NCBI RefSeq assembly: GCF_018122735.1
Contig: NZ_JAGRRD010000001.1
Span: 2,584,539-2,648,538 of the forward strand
DNA from: Azoarcus sp. L1K30
GTDB lineage: Bacteria; Pseudomonadota; Gammaproteobacteria; Burkholderiales; Rhodocyclaceae
Reading direction: 5' to 3'
DNA length: 64,000 bases
This document shows, in pieces, positions 35,201 to 44,338 of this stretch. Under the pieces are notes generated by a model that saw nothing but the letters and a program-made list of their open reading frames with translations, was not told the origin of the DNA and did no database searches. The stretch's first letter is position 1, and every line of letters starts with the position of its first letter. The position numbers and the translations under genes were made by a program.

Positions 35201-35422
35201 GCTCGTGCTCCTTTTCGGTGAGCATGCAGGTTACATCAATGCTGCCGGGGACGACATGCGCGCGGCGCAAGGATTCGCCTATGCCGCCGGTAGCCACCGG
35301 CTATTGCGGTGCGCAGCCTGGCCGCAGCCGGGGTATTCTGCGCGTCCACCGCTGACAATCGCATCCCGGTTCGCCCCGGATCGGCACGTCGGCCCAAGGC
35401 CAATACACAATGGAGACACGAC

Positions 35423-35743
35423 ATGATCAAGGTAAGCGTGATGTACCCGAACACACCCGGCGCCCGCTTCGACCACGCCTACTATCGCGACAAGCACATG
35501 CCCCTCGTGAAGGCACTGATGGGCGAGGCCTGCAGGTTTTACACCGTCGACAAGGGGCTGGCCGGTGACGGCCCGGACACGCCACCGACCTACGTCGCGA
35601 TGTGCCACCTGTTCTGCGACTCCGTCGAGTCCTTCCAGGCCGGGTTCGGCCCTCACGCGGATGAGATCATGGCCGACATTCCGAAGTACACCGACCTCTC
35701 GCCGGTGCTTCAGATCAGCGAGGTCGTCGTCGACCGGCCCTGA
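35423..35743 (+). CDS. EthD family protein
   Basis: 106 aa from ATG 35423, preceded by a GGAGA box. It begins MIKVSVMYPNTPGARFDHAY and continues YRDKHMPLVKALMG, the EthD signature in which YY..KHmPL is invariant. EthD proteins are small dimeric ferredoxin-like proteins found near degradation or transport genes. Some bind aromatic ligands, but the biochemical role is mostly unknown. Here it stands alone, convergent with the esterase gene. A hairpin at 35750-35776 separates the two. Confidence 0.85.
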   Translation: MIKVSVMYPNTPGARFDHAYYRDKHMPLVKALMGEACRFYTVDKGLAGDGPDTPPTYVAMCHLFCDSVESFQAGFGPHADEIMADIPKYTDLSPVLQISEVVVDRP

Positions 35744-35749
35744 CTGACG

Positions 35750-35776
35750 CCTGCCGACACCGGGCACCGCGGCAGG
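35750..35776. terminator. Candidate bidirectional terminator hairpin
   Basis: CCTGCCG (35750-35756) and CGGCAGG (35770-35776) form a perfect 7-bp stem with a 13-nt loop in the 55-bp gap between two convergent stops. No long T-run follows on either side, so termination strength is uncertain. Confidence 0.45.
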
Positions 35777-35798
35777 ACTTGCGCCAGTGCCGCTTTCG

Positions 35799-36740
35799 TC
35801 AATGCGGCGGCTTCGGATGCGCGCGGAAGAAGGACCAGATCAAGCGGGTTGCATCCACACTCGCGCTCGGCGCATCGCCCATGAGACTGCCCCGCCGTCC
35901 GCCCGGCCAGGCGTGCCCGTTGTCGTCGATGAGGTAGCGCACGACCGCGCGCCCCTCAGGGCACCGATACTGCCAGCGCGCGACCGGCCCTTGCACGTCG
36001 TGCTCGGGCGCTGCGGAACAATCGTCGGCATTGGCCCACAAGGTGGCCTGATCCAGCGCGGGCCTGACCGGCTGACCATCCCACGCCCGGCTGAAACGCC
36101 CCCCGGGCGGCCCGCCCTGGTAGGGCACGGAGCGGTCGAGCCTGCCATTGAGCATGATGGCCGACACCGGATGCCGCGGCCGTGGCTCATCGCCGAACAC
36201 GGCGCCGACAACCGGCGCAATCGCGGCGAGTCGGTCGGACAGCTCGATGCCCAGGCGATGGGTCATCATGGCCCCGTTCGACATGCCCGTTGCGTAGATC
36301 CGCCTTGAATCGATCGGGTAATCTTGTGCAAGCTTATCGATCAGCGCACGTATGAAGCCGACATCGTCGATCCGCCGCCGCATCGCATGGCCACAGCAAT
36401 GCCCGGCATTCCAGGTCAGCAGGCCGTCGTCTCGCCGGCCACTGCCCTCCGGATACGCCACCACGAAGCCTTCCCGCATGGCCATCTCGGTGAACCCCGT
36501 CATCTTCTCTGCGTTCTCGGCATCGCCTCCGCCACCGTGCAGGACCAGCACCAGCGGCACCTTCGCCTGACCCGGCGCAAGTCCGCGCGGAGCGCGCACC
36601 ACATAGTGGCGCGCCGCGCCATCGTGCATCAGCGTTGCCTTTGCGCCGGCACGACCCTCCGCCAGGCGCGCCGCAGATGCCTGCCCCGCAAGCAGACAGG
36701 CAATCACCAGCACGACAAGCCGACCTGTGATGCTCCGCAT
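35799..36740 (-). CDS. Secreted PHB depolymerase-family esterase (LpqC-like)
   Basis: 313 aa from ATG 36740, which opens a signal peptide (MRSITGRLVVLVIACLLAGQ, cleavage likely after ASA). The alpha/beta-hydrolase triad is visible: Ser in GMSNGAMM near residue 155, Asp in NGRLDRSVPYQGG and His in IDDNGHAWPGG. VLVLHGGGGDAENAEKMTGF supplies the oxyanion region. The family includes extracellular PHB depolymerases, feruloyl esterases and LpqC lipoproteins, which share this catalytic domain. The substrate is therefore polyester or ester, unspecified. It lies 7.6 kb from the 3HB-oligomer hydrolase, not in an operon with it. Confidence 0.83.
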   Translation of the reverse strand: MRSITGRLVVLVIACLLAGQASAARLAEGRAGAKATLMHDGAARHYVVRAPRGLAPGQAKVPLVLVLHGGGGDAENAEKMTGFTEMAMREGFVVAYPEGSGRRDDGLLTWNAGHCCGHAMRRRIDDVGFIRALIDKLAQDYPIDSRRIYATGMSNGAMMTHRLGIELSDRLAAIAPVVGAVFGDEPRPRHPVSAIMLNGRLDRSVPYQGGPPGGRFSRAWDGQPVRPALDQATLWANADDCSAAPEHDVQGPVARWQYRCPEGRAVVRYLIDDNGHAWPGGRRGSLMGDAPSASVDATRLIWSFFRAHPKPPH

Positions 36741-36787
36741 GCGAACGCGCCTCCCAACGGGATTAAAGGAAGTACCGCGGCAACGCC

Positions 36788-37117
36788 TCACTTCGGCGGC
36801 AGCGACGTGACAAAGTCATAGCCTTTCTCCACCCAGAATGCCAGTTCCTGCGCGAGCGCGAAACCCTCCCGTTCGACATAGACATAGCCCCGCATGGGCT
36901 TGCCGGTGAAGTCCATTATGCCCGCATGCGGCTGCGCAAGCGCATCGGCATAGTGTTCGCTGCCCACGCGCACCATCAACCTGCTGCCCGACACACCAAT
37001 GAACATGTGCCCGTGCGCCATGAATGCCAATCCACCGAACATCTTCCGCTCGGTGATACCCCTTCGGCCTTGCAGGCGCGCTCTCACCCGCTCGGCAGTC
37101 GTGTCGTCATAGGCCAT
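36788..37117 (-). CDS. TfoX/Sxy N-terminal domain protein
   Basis: 109 aa from ATG 37117 (MAYDDTTAERVRARLQGRRG). The domain is identified by TERKMFGGLAFMAHGHMFIG followed by LMVRVGSEHYADAL and DFTGKPMRGYVYVE, the TfoX_N pattern. In Haemophilus the full-length protein activates competence genes with CRP. Stand-alone N-terminal domains like this one are widespread and of unknown function. An ATG 39 bp upstream could extend the protein. It is monocistronic, 47 bp upstream of the esterase. Confidence 0.85.
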   Translation of the reverse strand: MAYDDTTAERVRARLQGRRGITERKMFGGLAFMAHGHMFIGVSGSRLMVRVGSEHYADALAQPHAGIMDFTGKPMRGYVYVEREGFALAQELAFWVEKGYDFVTSLPPK

Positions 37118-37193
37118 CTCGCCTCCCGCAGGACCGAACACTGCGCAAAAACGCATTTTTGCAGACAGCCAGCAGGTGTGGAAGCGATGCGAA

Positions 37194-39857
37194 TCAAGGC
37201 CGCTCGGAAACCGGAAGGCTCGCGCGGTGCGCTGCGGTCACCCGACTGCGTGCCTGCGCCGCTTCGAGCCGCGCCGGTTGCACCCGATTCAACTCGTCGA
37301 AGAGTTCGGCGGCCGCGGCGGCATCGACATTCGACAGCGCGTAGCCCATCTTCAGGAGCGGATCGTACGCCGGCCGAAAATCCGGGCTCAAGCGAAGGAC
37401 CTCGAGCAAGGGCGCCTTCACCTGCGCAAGCATCCGCCCGACGTCCGGAGACGGCCGCACCGCGCGCCCGACCTCGATGAAGTTCTTGCGCGCGCGCCAA
37501 TAGGCCGCCAGGCGCGCCGTCCATTCGGATGCCGCCACATCCAGCACCTCGCCCGCCTCGATATCCATTTCATCAAGAAACGCCGCCAGACGGTCCCGTG
37601 GCAGGGAGTCCGGCTCATAGGTCATCCGCGGCGCCTGATAGATCACCACGGGCCGGTCATCCGTGTTCAGCGGAGCATCGCCTGCAAATCGTCGCAGCGC
37701 ATCCGGTCCACCGACAAGACTGCCGAACAGGGCCAGATCGTCAGCAATGCCGTATTGAAGCGGATCGGGCTGCGAAGCGGAAGCCAGGTGCGCGCGCACG
37801 CCCTCCACATCGATACGTTGGTCATCGCCTCTTGCGATCAGCCCGATCACGGGGGTCTCCAGACTATTGGTCGCGAGCATCGCCGCACCGCGCGGATAGA
37901 CCTGCAGGAAGCTGCGCACGATGCTGCGCAAGGTATCGAGATCGAGTTGATGCAGCGGCAGCCACTGACAGAACAGCCCGCCGCTCGCAAGCCTCGACTT
38001 CACTGCGGCAAAATGCTCCACCGTGTATAGCGCGCCGGAACCGCTGCGGGCGGGATGGAAGTTGTCCGAAATGATCACGTCGTAACGCGTATCGGTCGCA
38101 CGCACGAAGCGCCGCGCGTCGGCGGCGAGCATGTGCACGCGGGCCCCGGCGACCGCCGTGCCGGTTGCCTGCCGGAACTGGGCCGACGCCGAGATGACCT
38201 CGGGCAGCAACTCCACTGCCACGACCTCACGCCTCGCATCCTCGGCCGCCACCGACGCTGTCACCCCGGTGCCAAGTCCGAGAAACAGCACATGCGAGGC
38301 TTGCGGGTTGAACAGGATGGGCAGGAGCCCCTGGCGGGCATCCGCGAATACGGTAGCGCTACTGCCTTCCTGCTGGCGGTTGTTGATGTGCAGGCTGGTC
38401 ACGCCCGCGGCATCCTCGACGATGCTCACCGATGCCATCACCCCCTCGATGAGGCGTACGAGCCGCCCACCCTGCGGAAGATCGACCGCAGTGAGTGACG
38501 AGACTGAAACGGACACGACGGCCACTGCGCCCACAGCAAGCCACTGCAGCGGTCGCCTCCAGGCCAGCACCGAGACCATCATCAGATAGCCGCCAATGAC
38601 GACCATCAGGCTGAACTTGAGGCCCACCCAGGGCACCAGGACCACGCCGAACAGCACGGGTGCCAGCGCGGCGCCCGCCGTATTGGCCCCAAGCGCTCTC
38701 CCGAAGCCGACGCCGGCGGCACGCGCGGTCGTGCTCAGATGGCTGAAGAGCGCGCCCATGGCAATGGTCGGCACCAGAAAAGCCGACGCTGCGAGCAGAA
38801 CCTCCGCTGCGAGTGCGCCCGTCATGCCGCCCCCGAGGCGCACCAGCAACCACGGCTTGGCGGACTGCGCCCCCGCCAGCGCGACAACGCCGAGCACGCA
38901 CGCGAACGCCAGCAGTTGCAGGAGCCGATCACGCACCTGGCGCGCAATACGCGCGTCGGACGGCAAGCGCGGAAGCCAGCGGCTGTATGCCGCGGCCCCG
39001 AGCGCACTCCCCACCAGATAGACCGCCAGCAGGTTGGCGAACGTGTATACGGTGTTTTCGGCCACCTGGCTCAGGGCACGCACCACCAGCACCTCGTAGC
39101 CGATGCCCAGCAAGCCGGTGACGGCGAGCACGGACAGGCCACGGTCACCATCGCCTCGGCGGGCCTCCGAGTCGCTTACCACCGACGGAAACACCGTCAA
39201 CGCGATGCCCGCACACATCAGGTTGAGCGTCGCACATACCGCTGCAGTCAGCGTGAGTCCGAATGCGGGAACAAACCAAAAGGCCGTGGCGAGTACGCCC
39301 AGCACCGCACCCGCGGTATTGCAGGCGTACAGCATGGCGATCGGCGACCTGCGTTCCTGCGCGGCGGCCAGCATCCGCGCCATCGCCGGCAAGGTCGCCC
39401 CCATGGCCGCGGTGGCGGGCAACAGCAACACAAAGGTGCCGCAGAACGCCACCATCCAATGGCGCAGCGGTGACGGCCGGGCACCGATCAACTCGACCAG
39501 TCCGTCCGAGATCGGCGCGAGCGACAGTGCAAGCAACATCGCCCAGACGGCAATGCCGATCTCGCACATGGCATACCACCGCGCCGGCCGGCTACTTCGC
39601 TCGATGCGTGCCCCGACTGCCCACGCCCCTGCCGCCAATCCACCAAAAAATGCGGCCACGACCGCCAGCACGGCAGCCGACTCGTGGCCAAGCCAGAGTG
39701 CGCACTGTTGCGTCCATACGATCTGGTAGCCGAGCGCAGCGAAGCCCGACATGAGCATCAGTCCGGGCGCCAGACGGCGCGCGCGCGCCCCTCGAAGACG
39801 CAAGGCGGGCACCTCCGACGTGGCCACCCCACCCGCCATCAGCGGGCCTTCAGCCAC
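37194..39857 (-). CDS. Fused MFS-like membrane domain and spermidine synthase-like methyltransferase-fold protein
   Basis: 887 aa. Residues 30-440 contain about 10-12 membrane segments (first: GLMLMSGFAALGYQIVWTQQ, the recurring start of fused MFS/spermidine synthases). A Rossmann domain follows: VLFLGLGTGVTASVAAED near residue 524, VVAVELLPEVISAS and VIISDNFHPARSGSGALYT. The usual GGGDG of spermidine synthases is GLGTG here, and the acidic polyamine-site pattern is not clear, so polyamine synthesis is not assured. The last 100 residues are helical, TPR-like. The start overlaps the oxygenase stop by 8 bp, so the two are coupled. Confidence 0.82.
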   Translation of the reverse strand: MAEGPLMAGGVATSEVPALRLRGARARRLAPGLMLMSGFAALGYQIVWTQQCALWLGHESAAVLAVVAAFFGGLAAGAWAVGARIERSSRPARWYAMCEIGIAVWAMLLALSLAPISDGLVELIGARPSPLRHWMVAFCGTFVLLLPATAAMGATLPAMARMLAAAQERRSPIAMLYACNTAGAVLGVLATAFWFVPAFGLTLTAAVCATLNLMCAGIALTVFPSVVSDSEARRGDGDRGLSVLAVTGLLGIGYEVLVVRALSQVAENTVYTFANLLAVYLVGSALGAAAYSRWLPRLPSDARIARQVRDRLLQLLAFACVLGVVALAGAQSAKPWLLVRLGGGMTGALAAEVLLAASAFLVPTIAMGALFSHLSTTARAAGVGFGRALGANTAGAALAPVLFGVVLVPWVGLKFSLMVVIGGYLMMVSVLAWRRPLQWLAVGAVAVVSVSVSSLTAVDLPQGGRLVRLIEGVMASVSIVEDAAGVTSLHINNRQQEGSSATVFADARQGLLPILFNPQASHVLFLGLGTGVTASVAAEDARREVVAVELLPEVISASAQFRQATGTAVAGARVHMLAADARRFVRATDTRYDVIISDNFHPARSGSGALYTVEHFAAVKSRLASGGLFCQWLPLHQLDLDTLRSIVRSFLQVYPRGAAMLATNSLETPVIGLIARGDDQRIDVEGVRAHLASASQPDPLQYGIADDLALFGSLVGGPDALRRFAGDAPLNTDDRPVVIYQAPRMTYEPDSLPRDRLAAFLDEMDIEAGEVLDVAASEWTARLAAYWRARKNFIEVGRAVRPSPDVGRMLAQVKAPLLEVLRLSPDFRPAYDPLLKMGYALSNVDAAAAAELFDELNRVQPARLEAAQARSRVTAAHRASLPVSERP

Positions 39858-40479
39858 TGAACGACACCTGATAGCCCCACGAGTCGAGACGGGTCGGAAT
39901 CGCGTTGAACGGCATGGTCATCCGCACTTCGCCCCGATTGGGCGGTACCGCATGCATGAGATAGCTCGGAAACAGCACCAGGTCGCCCGGCTGTGGCTGC
40001 GGGCTGATCCACTTCTCGCCATTGTAGGGGCCGGTGACCACACCGGCATGGTCGTTCTTGAACGAGAACTCGACGCCGCCGGGGGACTTCATGAACATCG
40101 TGCGCGATTCCCGATGGATCTCGGTGAGGTAGATCACGCCCGAAATGAAACTGTTGGCATGGTTATGCATGGCCTGACGTCCGCCGAACCCCATGACGTT
40201 CACCCACATTTCCTTGAGCGACCATCCAAGGCGTTCGCCAAACAGCAAGGCGCCGAACTCGATGACGGCCGGCGTCACCCGCGCCGCAGCCTCGACCAGC
40301 AGCGGGCTGTCGCTCGGTCGCAGCATGGCGGTGTGAACCAGGTTGTCCGACGCATTGTTTTCCTGCGTCGCAAGCACGCTGAAGTGTTCGACCAATCCAG
40401 TGACGAGCGCTTCATCAAGCACGGACGGAACACGCATGATCGGGACGGGGAATATGCCAATCACTTCAGGCTGGGACAT
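39850..40479 (-). CDS. Putative 2OG-Fe(II) oxygenase (TIGR02466-type)
   Basis: 209 aa from ATG 40479 (MSQPEVIGIFPVPIMRVPSV). The double-stranded beta-helix core is seen as MWVNVMGFGGRQAMHNHANS, then FISGVIYL and GDLVLFPSYLMHAVPPNRGE with RMTMPFNA. Candidate iron ligands are the His residues in MHNHAN and the later MHAVPP, and the downstream Arg would bind 2-oxoglutarate. Homologs are relatives of prolyl hydroxylases with unknown targets. It overlaps the MFS/spermidine-synthase fusion by 8 bp, so the two products probably act on the same substrate. Confidence 0.8.
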   Translation of the reverse strand: MSQPEVIGIFPVPIMRVPSVLDEALVTGLVEHFSVLATQENNASDNLVHTAMLRPSDSPLLVEAAARVTPAVIEFGALLFGERLGWSLKEMWVNVMGFGGRQAMHNHANSFISGVIYLTEIHRESRTMFMKSPGGVEFSFKNDHAGVVTGPYNGEKWISPQPQPGDLVLFPSYLMHAVPPNRGEVRMTMPFNAIPTRLDSWGYQVSFSG

Positions 40480-40701
40480 CTCGATTCTCACTGACGGATT
40501 ACGCGACAAAGGCGAATAGCGGGCAGCCGATTCTGTTCCACCCCCATGACGCCCCGGTGACAGCCCGAATCGCCGGCGACTTGCGTCACCGCCCATCAAG
40601 GCGAAGCGCGGTCACGAAGCCGTCATGCCCCTGCCGTATGGTCCGCGGTGTCGTGCCGGATACGAGCCGCGTTCCGGTCTATCCCAGTGAGTGTTGCCGT
40701 C

Positions 40702-41196
40702 ATGAATCCAATGAAATCGAAACTGCACGCACATTCGGCCAGTCGCCGGACGTTGCTGCGTGCAACCGCCGCCCTTGGCCTGCTCGGCCTTGCCCCCCAG
40801 TCCCGGGCTTGCGAGTACTTCACCACGACGCTGCGCGTGACCCACCCGTGGACGCGGGCAACGACACCCGGCGCCAACTCGGCCATCCTGATTACCCGGT
40901 TCGACGAGGTCACCCAGCCTGATCGCCTGATCGCGGTGGAAACGCCGGTCGCCGGGCGCGCCGAGTTGGTGACAGGCTCAAGGGCAGGCGAAATCGATCT
41001 TGAGATTCCCCAGGGGATACTGACGGAGCTGAGCGAAGACGGCACCTACATCCGCCTCCTTGACCTGGCCCATCCGCTCAAGCTCGGTCGCAGCTATCCA
41101 CTCCTGCTGACGTTTGAAAACGGAGGCATCGCGGACGCGACACTCAACGTCGACTATGGCGGCGGCTCATTTTCGTCGATCCGGGGCTTTCGCTAG
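40702..41196 (+). CDS. Tat-exported PCuAC-like protein lacking copper ligands
   Basis: 164 aa from ATG 40702; ATG 40711 is also possible. The signal SRRTLLRATAALGLLGLA has a twin-arginine motif, so Tat export of a folded protein is likely. The domain follows the PCuAC (periplasmic copper chaperone) plan: VTHPWTRATTPGANSAILI, DRLIAVETPVAGRAEL and DLAHPLKLGRSYPLLLTF. The family's His and Met copper ligands (HX10MX21HXM type) are absent, and the mature chain contains no methionine at all. It is therefore unlikely to bind Cu(I) in the known way. It lies about 170 bp upstream of the secreted PHP-type hydrolase. Confidence 0.75.
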   Translation: MNPMKSKLHAHSASRRTLLRATAALGLLGLAPQSRACEYFTTTLRVTHPWTRATTPGANSAILITRFDEVTQPDRLIAVETPVAGRAELVTGSRAGEIDLEIPQGILTELSEDGTYIRLLDLAHPLKLGRSYPLLLTFENGGIADATLNVDYGGGSFSSIRGFR

Positions 41197-41363
41197 TGCA
41201 TCCACCGTCGTTCGGGGCAGCGCCGGACTAAGCAAAACATCATATTACGCTAGCAAAAAGGTCACCGGGATGTAACCCGAAACCTCGATTCTGTCTGGGC
41301 GTGGTAGCTCATCCATCACGCTCGTCCGATTTCCGCCCAGACAGACTACAGGAGTATGTATTC

Positions 41364-43583
41364 ATGAATGCTGGTTATGCCAAAGGTCAGATGGCCCTGG
41401 CCACTGCGCTCACGCTCGGTGCTGCCGCCATGGCCGCACTGCCCGCTGACGCAAGCGCTGCGAAACCCGCAGGCAACTACGTTGCAGGTGACTTCCACAA
41501 CCACACCACTTGCTCCGACGGCTCCACCTCACTGCAGAAGCTGGTGAGCAAAGTCACGGACAAGAACGATGCGCCCTGGGGGCTGGACTGGTTCGTCCAG
41601 GCCGGCCACGGCGGCAACGGTAACCGCAACTGCTCGCTCGTCGAAGACGAATCGCTCAGCACCCCCGCCTTTCCGTACGTCAGCGGCGCCGGTCCCGCGA
41701 CCACATGGGCACAGAGCATCGGTGCATCCGCCGTCAAGGGCAATGCGTCCAACGGCACCCCGCTGGCAAGCCAGTCCAACCCCAGCATGTGGCGCTGGCA
41801 GTCGGTGCAGGAGATCTCCTACCCGATCGCCGAGTATCTGACCGCACTTAAGGGCGTACCCGTGTTCATGGGCGTCGAGTCGGTGGTTGCCGGCCACGAG
41901 CACACCTCGATGAGCGTTGTCACCGGCCAACTGCCGAATGCACTCGACAATGCCAGGCTGCCCAACGGCCCGGGCTACAGCCCCTTGGGCAACGCCACTG
42001 CCCTCGCGCAATGGCTGTACTGCTTCGACCGCGGTGATACCGACAACAGCCGCGGCGGCGGCCAGGAGTGGGACTGCTCCGTGCCCGGCAGCGCGAACTT
42101 TGGCGACAGCAACTGGAACCTCGTCGCCGGCAAGCTGGTGCCTGCCTCGGGCAACGGCGTGGGCGATCGCGGACACGCCAAGACGGTCGAAGGCGTCAAA
42201 TGGATGAAGGCCTACCACCCGAATACCAGCTACTACATCCCGGCTCACCTTGAACGTGCGGGCCCGTTCAACCCGAACGGCAACAATGGCTTCAACATCG
42301 AAAGCCTGCGTGACTTCAACAACGCCGGGCCGGCCATTGCCTTCGGCTTCGAAAGCCAACCCGGTCACCACGCGTCGTCCTCTCGCGGCGGCTATAGTCA
42401 GGACCGCAACAACATCGGTGGCGAGCGTTTCGACTCAGCCGGAGGCACGTCCTGGGGCGGTACCGGCGTCTATGCTGCTCAAGTGGGCGGGGTGTGGGAC
42501 GCACTGCTCGGCGAAGGCCGTAACTTCTGGTTCTTCGGCAGTTCCGACTGGCATAGCCGCGGCAGTTTCGGCAGCGATGACCGCCGTAGCACGGGGGACT
42601 TCTACCCCGGCGAATACCAGCGCGACTACATCATGGTGCGCAACGGCACCGACACCAAGCTCCGCCCCCAGACCATCGTGGATGGCCTGCGCAGCGGTAA
42701 CAGCTTCGTAGTGCAAGGTCAGCTCGTCGATCGCCTCTCGTTCATGGCCTGCGTATCGTACAAGGGCTTGGGCTACCGCTCTGATGCCGCTGTCAGCAAG
42801 ATGGCGCTCGATGCGGCCCGCGGCAACACCGATGCCTCGGTGTCCGGTTGCGCAACCATGGGCGAGAAGCTCAAGGTGCGTGCTGGCGCGGAGGTGGTCG
42901 TCGCGCTGGTGGTTCGCGATCCTGCGGGCACCAACTATTCGCCCTACTCCTTCCCCAACCCGTCGCTGGCCCAGATCGGGATTATCGAGCCGCTCAACAC
43001 CCCGACCCTCGATCACGTCGATCTGATCGGCGGCCTGGTCTCCGGCTACAAGAACCCGACGGACGTCGACTACGCGGGCGCATGGCCGGACAACTGGATC
43101 GAAAACCCGGACATGAACAGGGTACCCGCTGCGGCAAAGAACACCTCTGCCGCCGTGATCAAGACCTTCAACAGCCAGACCTGGCAGGAAGCCAGTGGCG
43201 ACGCGGAATACAAGGTCATGACCTACCGCGTCCCGGCGGTCACCGCGTCGCAATATCTGCGCGCACGCGGCACCAACCTGCCCGCGTCGGTCCCGTATGA
43301 AACCGATGCTGACGGCAATCCGCTGCCCGACCTCTATACCAATGCGGGCAACCGTTCGGCACTCAAGATTGCGTGCACGGCGGTCGGCACCAACGTGCCC
43401 GCCAATGGCGACGAGGTCACGCTCGACGACGCACTGATCGATGGCTGCCCCGAGCACCTGCCGACGGTGGACGGCGTGAAGTACGTGGCCTACGACGTGG
43501 CCGCATGGTCTGACGTCTGGTTCTACAGCAACCCGATTTTCGTCGAAGTGGCTGGCTCGACGGTCGTCGCAGGCGTCAAGTAA
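41364..43583 (+). CDS. Large secreted PHP-domain (DUF3604-like) metallohydrolase
   Basis: 739 aa from ATG 41364 with a signal peptide (residues 1-33). The mature N-terminus has GDFHNHTTCSDGSTSLQKLV, a PHP metal-site motif (HNH...SDG) at about residues 44-53. Further candidate ligands are IPAHLERAGPF, ESQPGHHAS and FGSSDWHSRGSF. PHP domains hydrolyse phosphoesters with two or three metals. A large insertion and a C-terminal beta-rich region follow, ending with AYDVAAWSDVWFYSNPIFVE. Its size and its company (PpiC- and HupE-like genes) match the DUF3604/PHP group. Substrate is unknown. Codon use looks native. Confidence 0.75.
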   Translation: MNAGYAKGQMALATALTLGAAAMAALPADASAAKPAGNYVAGDFHNHTTCSDGSTSLQKLVSKVTDKNDAPWGLDWFVQAGHGGNGNRNCSLVEDESLSTPAFPYVSGAGPATTWAQSIGASAVKGNASNGTPLASQSNPSMWRWQSVQEISYPIAEYLTALKGVPVFMGVESVVAGHEHTSMSVVTGQLPNALDNARLPNGPGYSPLGNATALAQWLYCFDRGDTDNSRGGGQEWDCSVPGSANFGDSNWNLVAGKLVPASGNGVGDRGHAKTVEGVKWMKAYHPNTSYYIPAHLERAGPFNPNGNNGFNIESLRDFNNAGPAIAFGFESQPGHHASSSRGGYSQDRNNIGGERFDSAGGTSWGGTGVYAAQVGGVWDALLGEGRNFWFFGSSDWHSRGSFGSDDRRSTGDFYPGEYQRDYIMVRNGTDTKLRPQTIVDGLRSGNSFVVQGQLVDRLSFMACVSYKGLGYRSDAAVSKMALDAARGNTDASVSGCATMGEKLKVRAGAEVVVALVVRDPAGTNYSPYSFPNPSLAQIGIIEPLNTPTLDHVDLIGGLVSGYKNPTDVDYAGAWPDNWIENPDMNRVPAAAKNTSAAVIKTFNSQTWQEASGDAEYKVMTYRVPAVTASQYLRARGTNLPASVPYETDADGNPLPDLYTNAGNRSALKIACTAVGTNVPANGDEVTLDDALIDGCPEHLPTVDGVKYVAYDVAAWSDVWFYSNPIFVEVAGSTVVAGVK

Positions 43584-43667
43584 GCAACGCAGGAACGTGA
43601 TCACGGGGGCATCGAAGATACCGACGCCTCCCTGAATAAAATTCGAACCATTTGAGGAATGAAAGAA

Positions 43668-44255
43668 ATGAAGTCCATTCTCTATCCCGCCATCATGGCC
43701 GGGCTACTGACCGCAGCGCCCGCTTTCGCGACCACCATCGATTTCGAATCACCGACGAGCTTTAATTCGATCGGCAACTTCTACGCCACCTCGGGCGTCA
43801 GCTTTGGCGGCGACGCGCTGGCCGTCCGGAACGACGCACTGGGCCCCTACTTCAGCAATGCGCCGAGCCCGCTCGGCGTCATGACCGCAGTGGGTGCCGA
43901 CGCGACGATGAACGTGCTCAACGGCTTCACCGGCCTGGTCTCGTTCTTCTACGCGTCGACCGACATTGCCACGATCGGCGTGTACTCCGGCCTGGACGGC
44001 ACGGGCGATCTGCTCGGCGTCTTCGATCTGCTCGCCAATGCCAACGATGGCTGCAACGACTCCGCTTTCTGCAATTGGAGCGAAGCAACACTCAGCTTCT
44101 TCGGCGTCGCAAAATCCATCACCTTCGGTGATGCCGCCTATGTCGCCGGCTTCGACAACGTCAGCTTCTCCGCCGTACCCGAGCCCGGCACCGCACTGCT
44201 GCTCGGCCTCGGGCTGACCGCACTGGTCGCGAGCCGTCGCCGCACTGCCAAGTAA
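43668..44255 (+). CDS. PEP-CTERM sorting domain protein
   Basis: 195 aa. ATG 43668 is preferred over 43659 because GAGG lies 10 bp upstream, against 1 bp. A signal peptide (MKSILYPAIMAGLLTAAPAF) precedes a beta-rich domain (TTIDFESPTSFNSIG, SFFYASTDIATIGVYSGLDG). The C-terminus is a textbook PEP-CTERM tripartite signal: VPEPGTALLLGLGLTALVAS followed by RRRTAK. It should be cleaved and anchored by an exosortase encoded elsewhere, ending at the cell surface or in the exopolysaccharide matrix. A terminator at 44268 separates it from the next genes. Confidence 0.9.
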   Translation: MKSILYPAIMAGLLTAAPAFATTIDFESPTSFNSIGNFYATSGVSFGGDALAVRNDALGPYFSNAPSPLGVMTAVGADATMNVLNGFTGLVSFFYASTDIATIGVYSGLDGTGDLLGVFDLLANANDGCNDSAFCNWSEATLSFFGVAKSITFGDAAYVAGFDNVSFSAVPEPGTALLLGLGLTALVASRRRTAK

Positions 44256-44267
44256 GTCAGGTGCAGG

Positions 44268-44296
44268 GCGCCGCGCGATGCCGCGGCGTCCTTTTC
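44268..44296 (+). terminator. Rho-independent terminator after the PEP-CTERM gene
   Basis: CGCCGCG (44269-44275) and CGCGGCG (44282-44288) form a perfect 7-bp stem with a 6-nt loop, followed by TCCTTTTCCCCTTT. It lies 13 bp after the PEP-CTERM stop and 43 bp before the next start. The PpiC-HupE operon therefore needs its own promoter or readthrough. Confidence 0.65.
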
Positions 44297-44338
44297 CCCT
44301 TTGTAATTGCCAGCCGGTGAATACCGCTTACGCCCTCC

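Noticed and set aside
43630..43655. Sequence resembling a tRNA T-loop (TTCGAA flanked by pairs)
   Set aside because: No acceptor stem, anticodon arm or CCA context around it. It lies in the leader of the PEP-CTERM gene.
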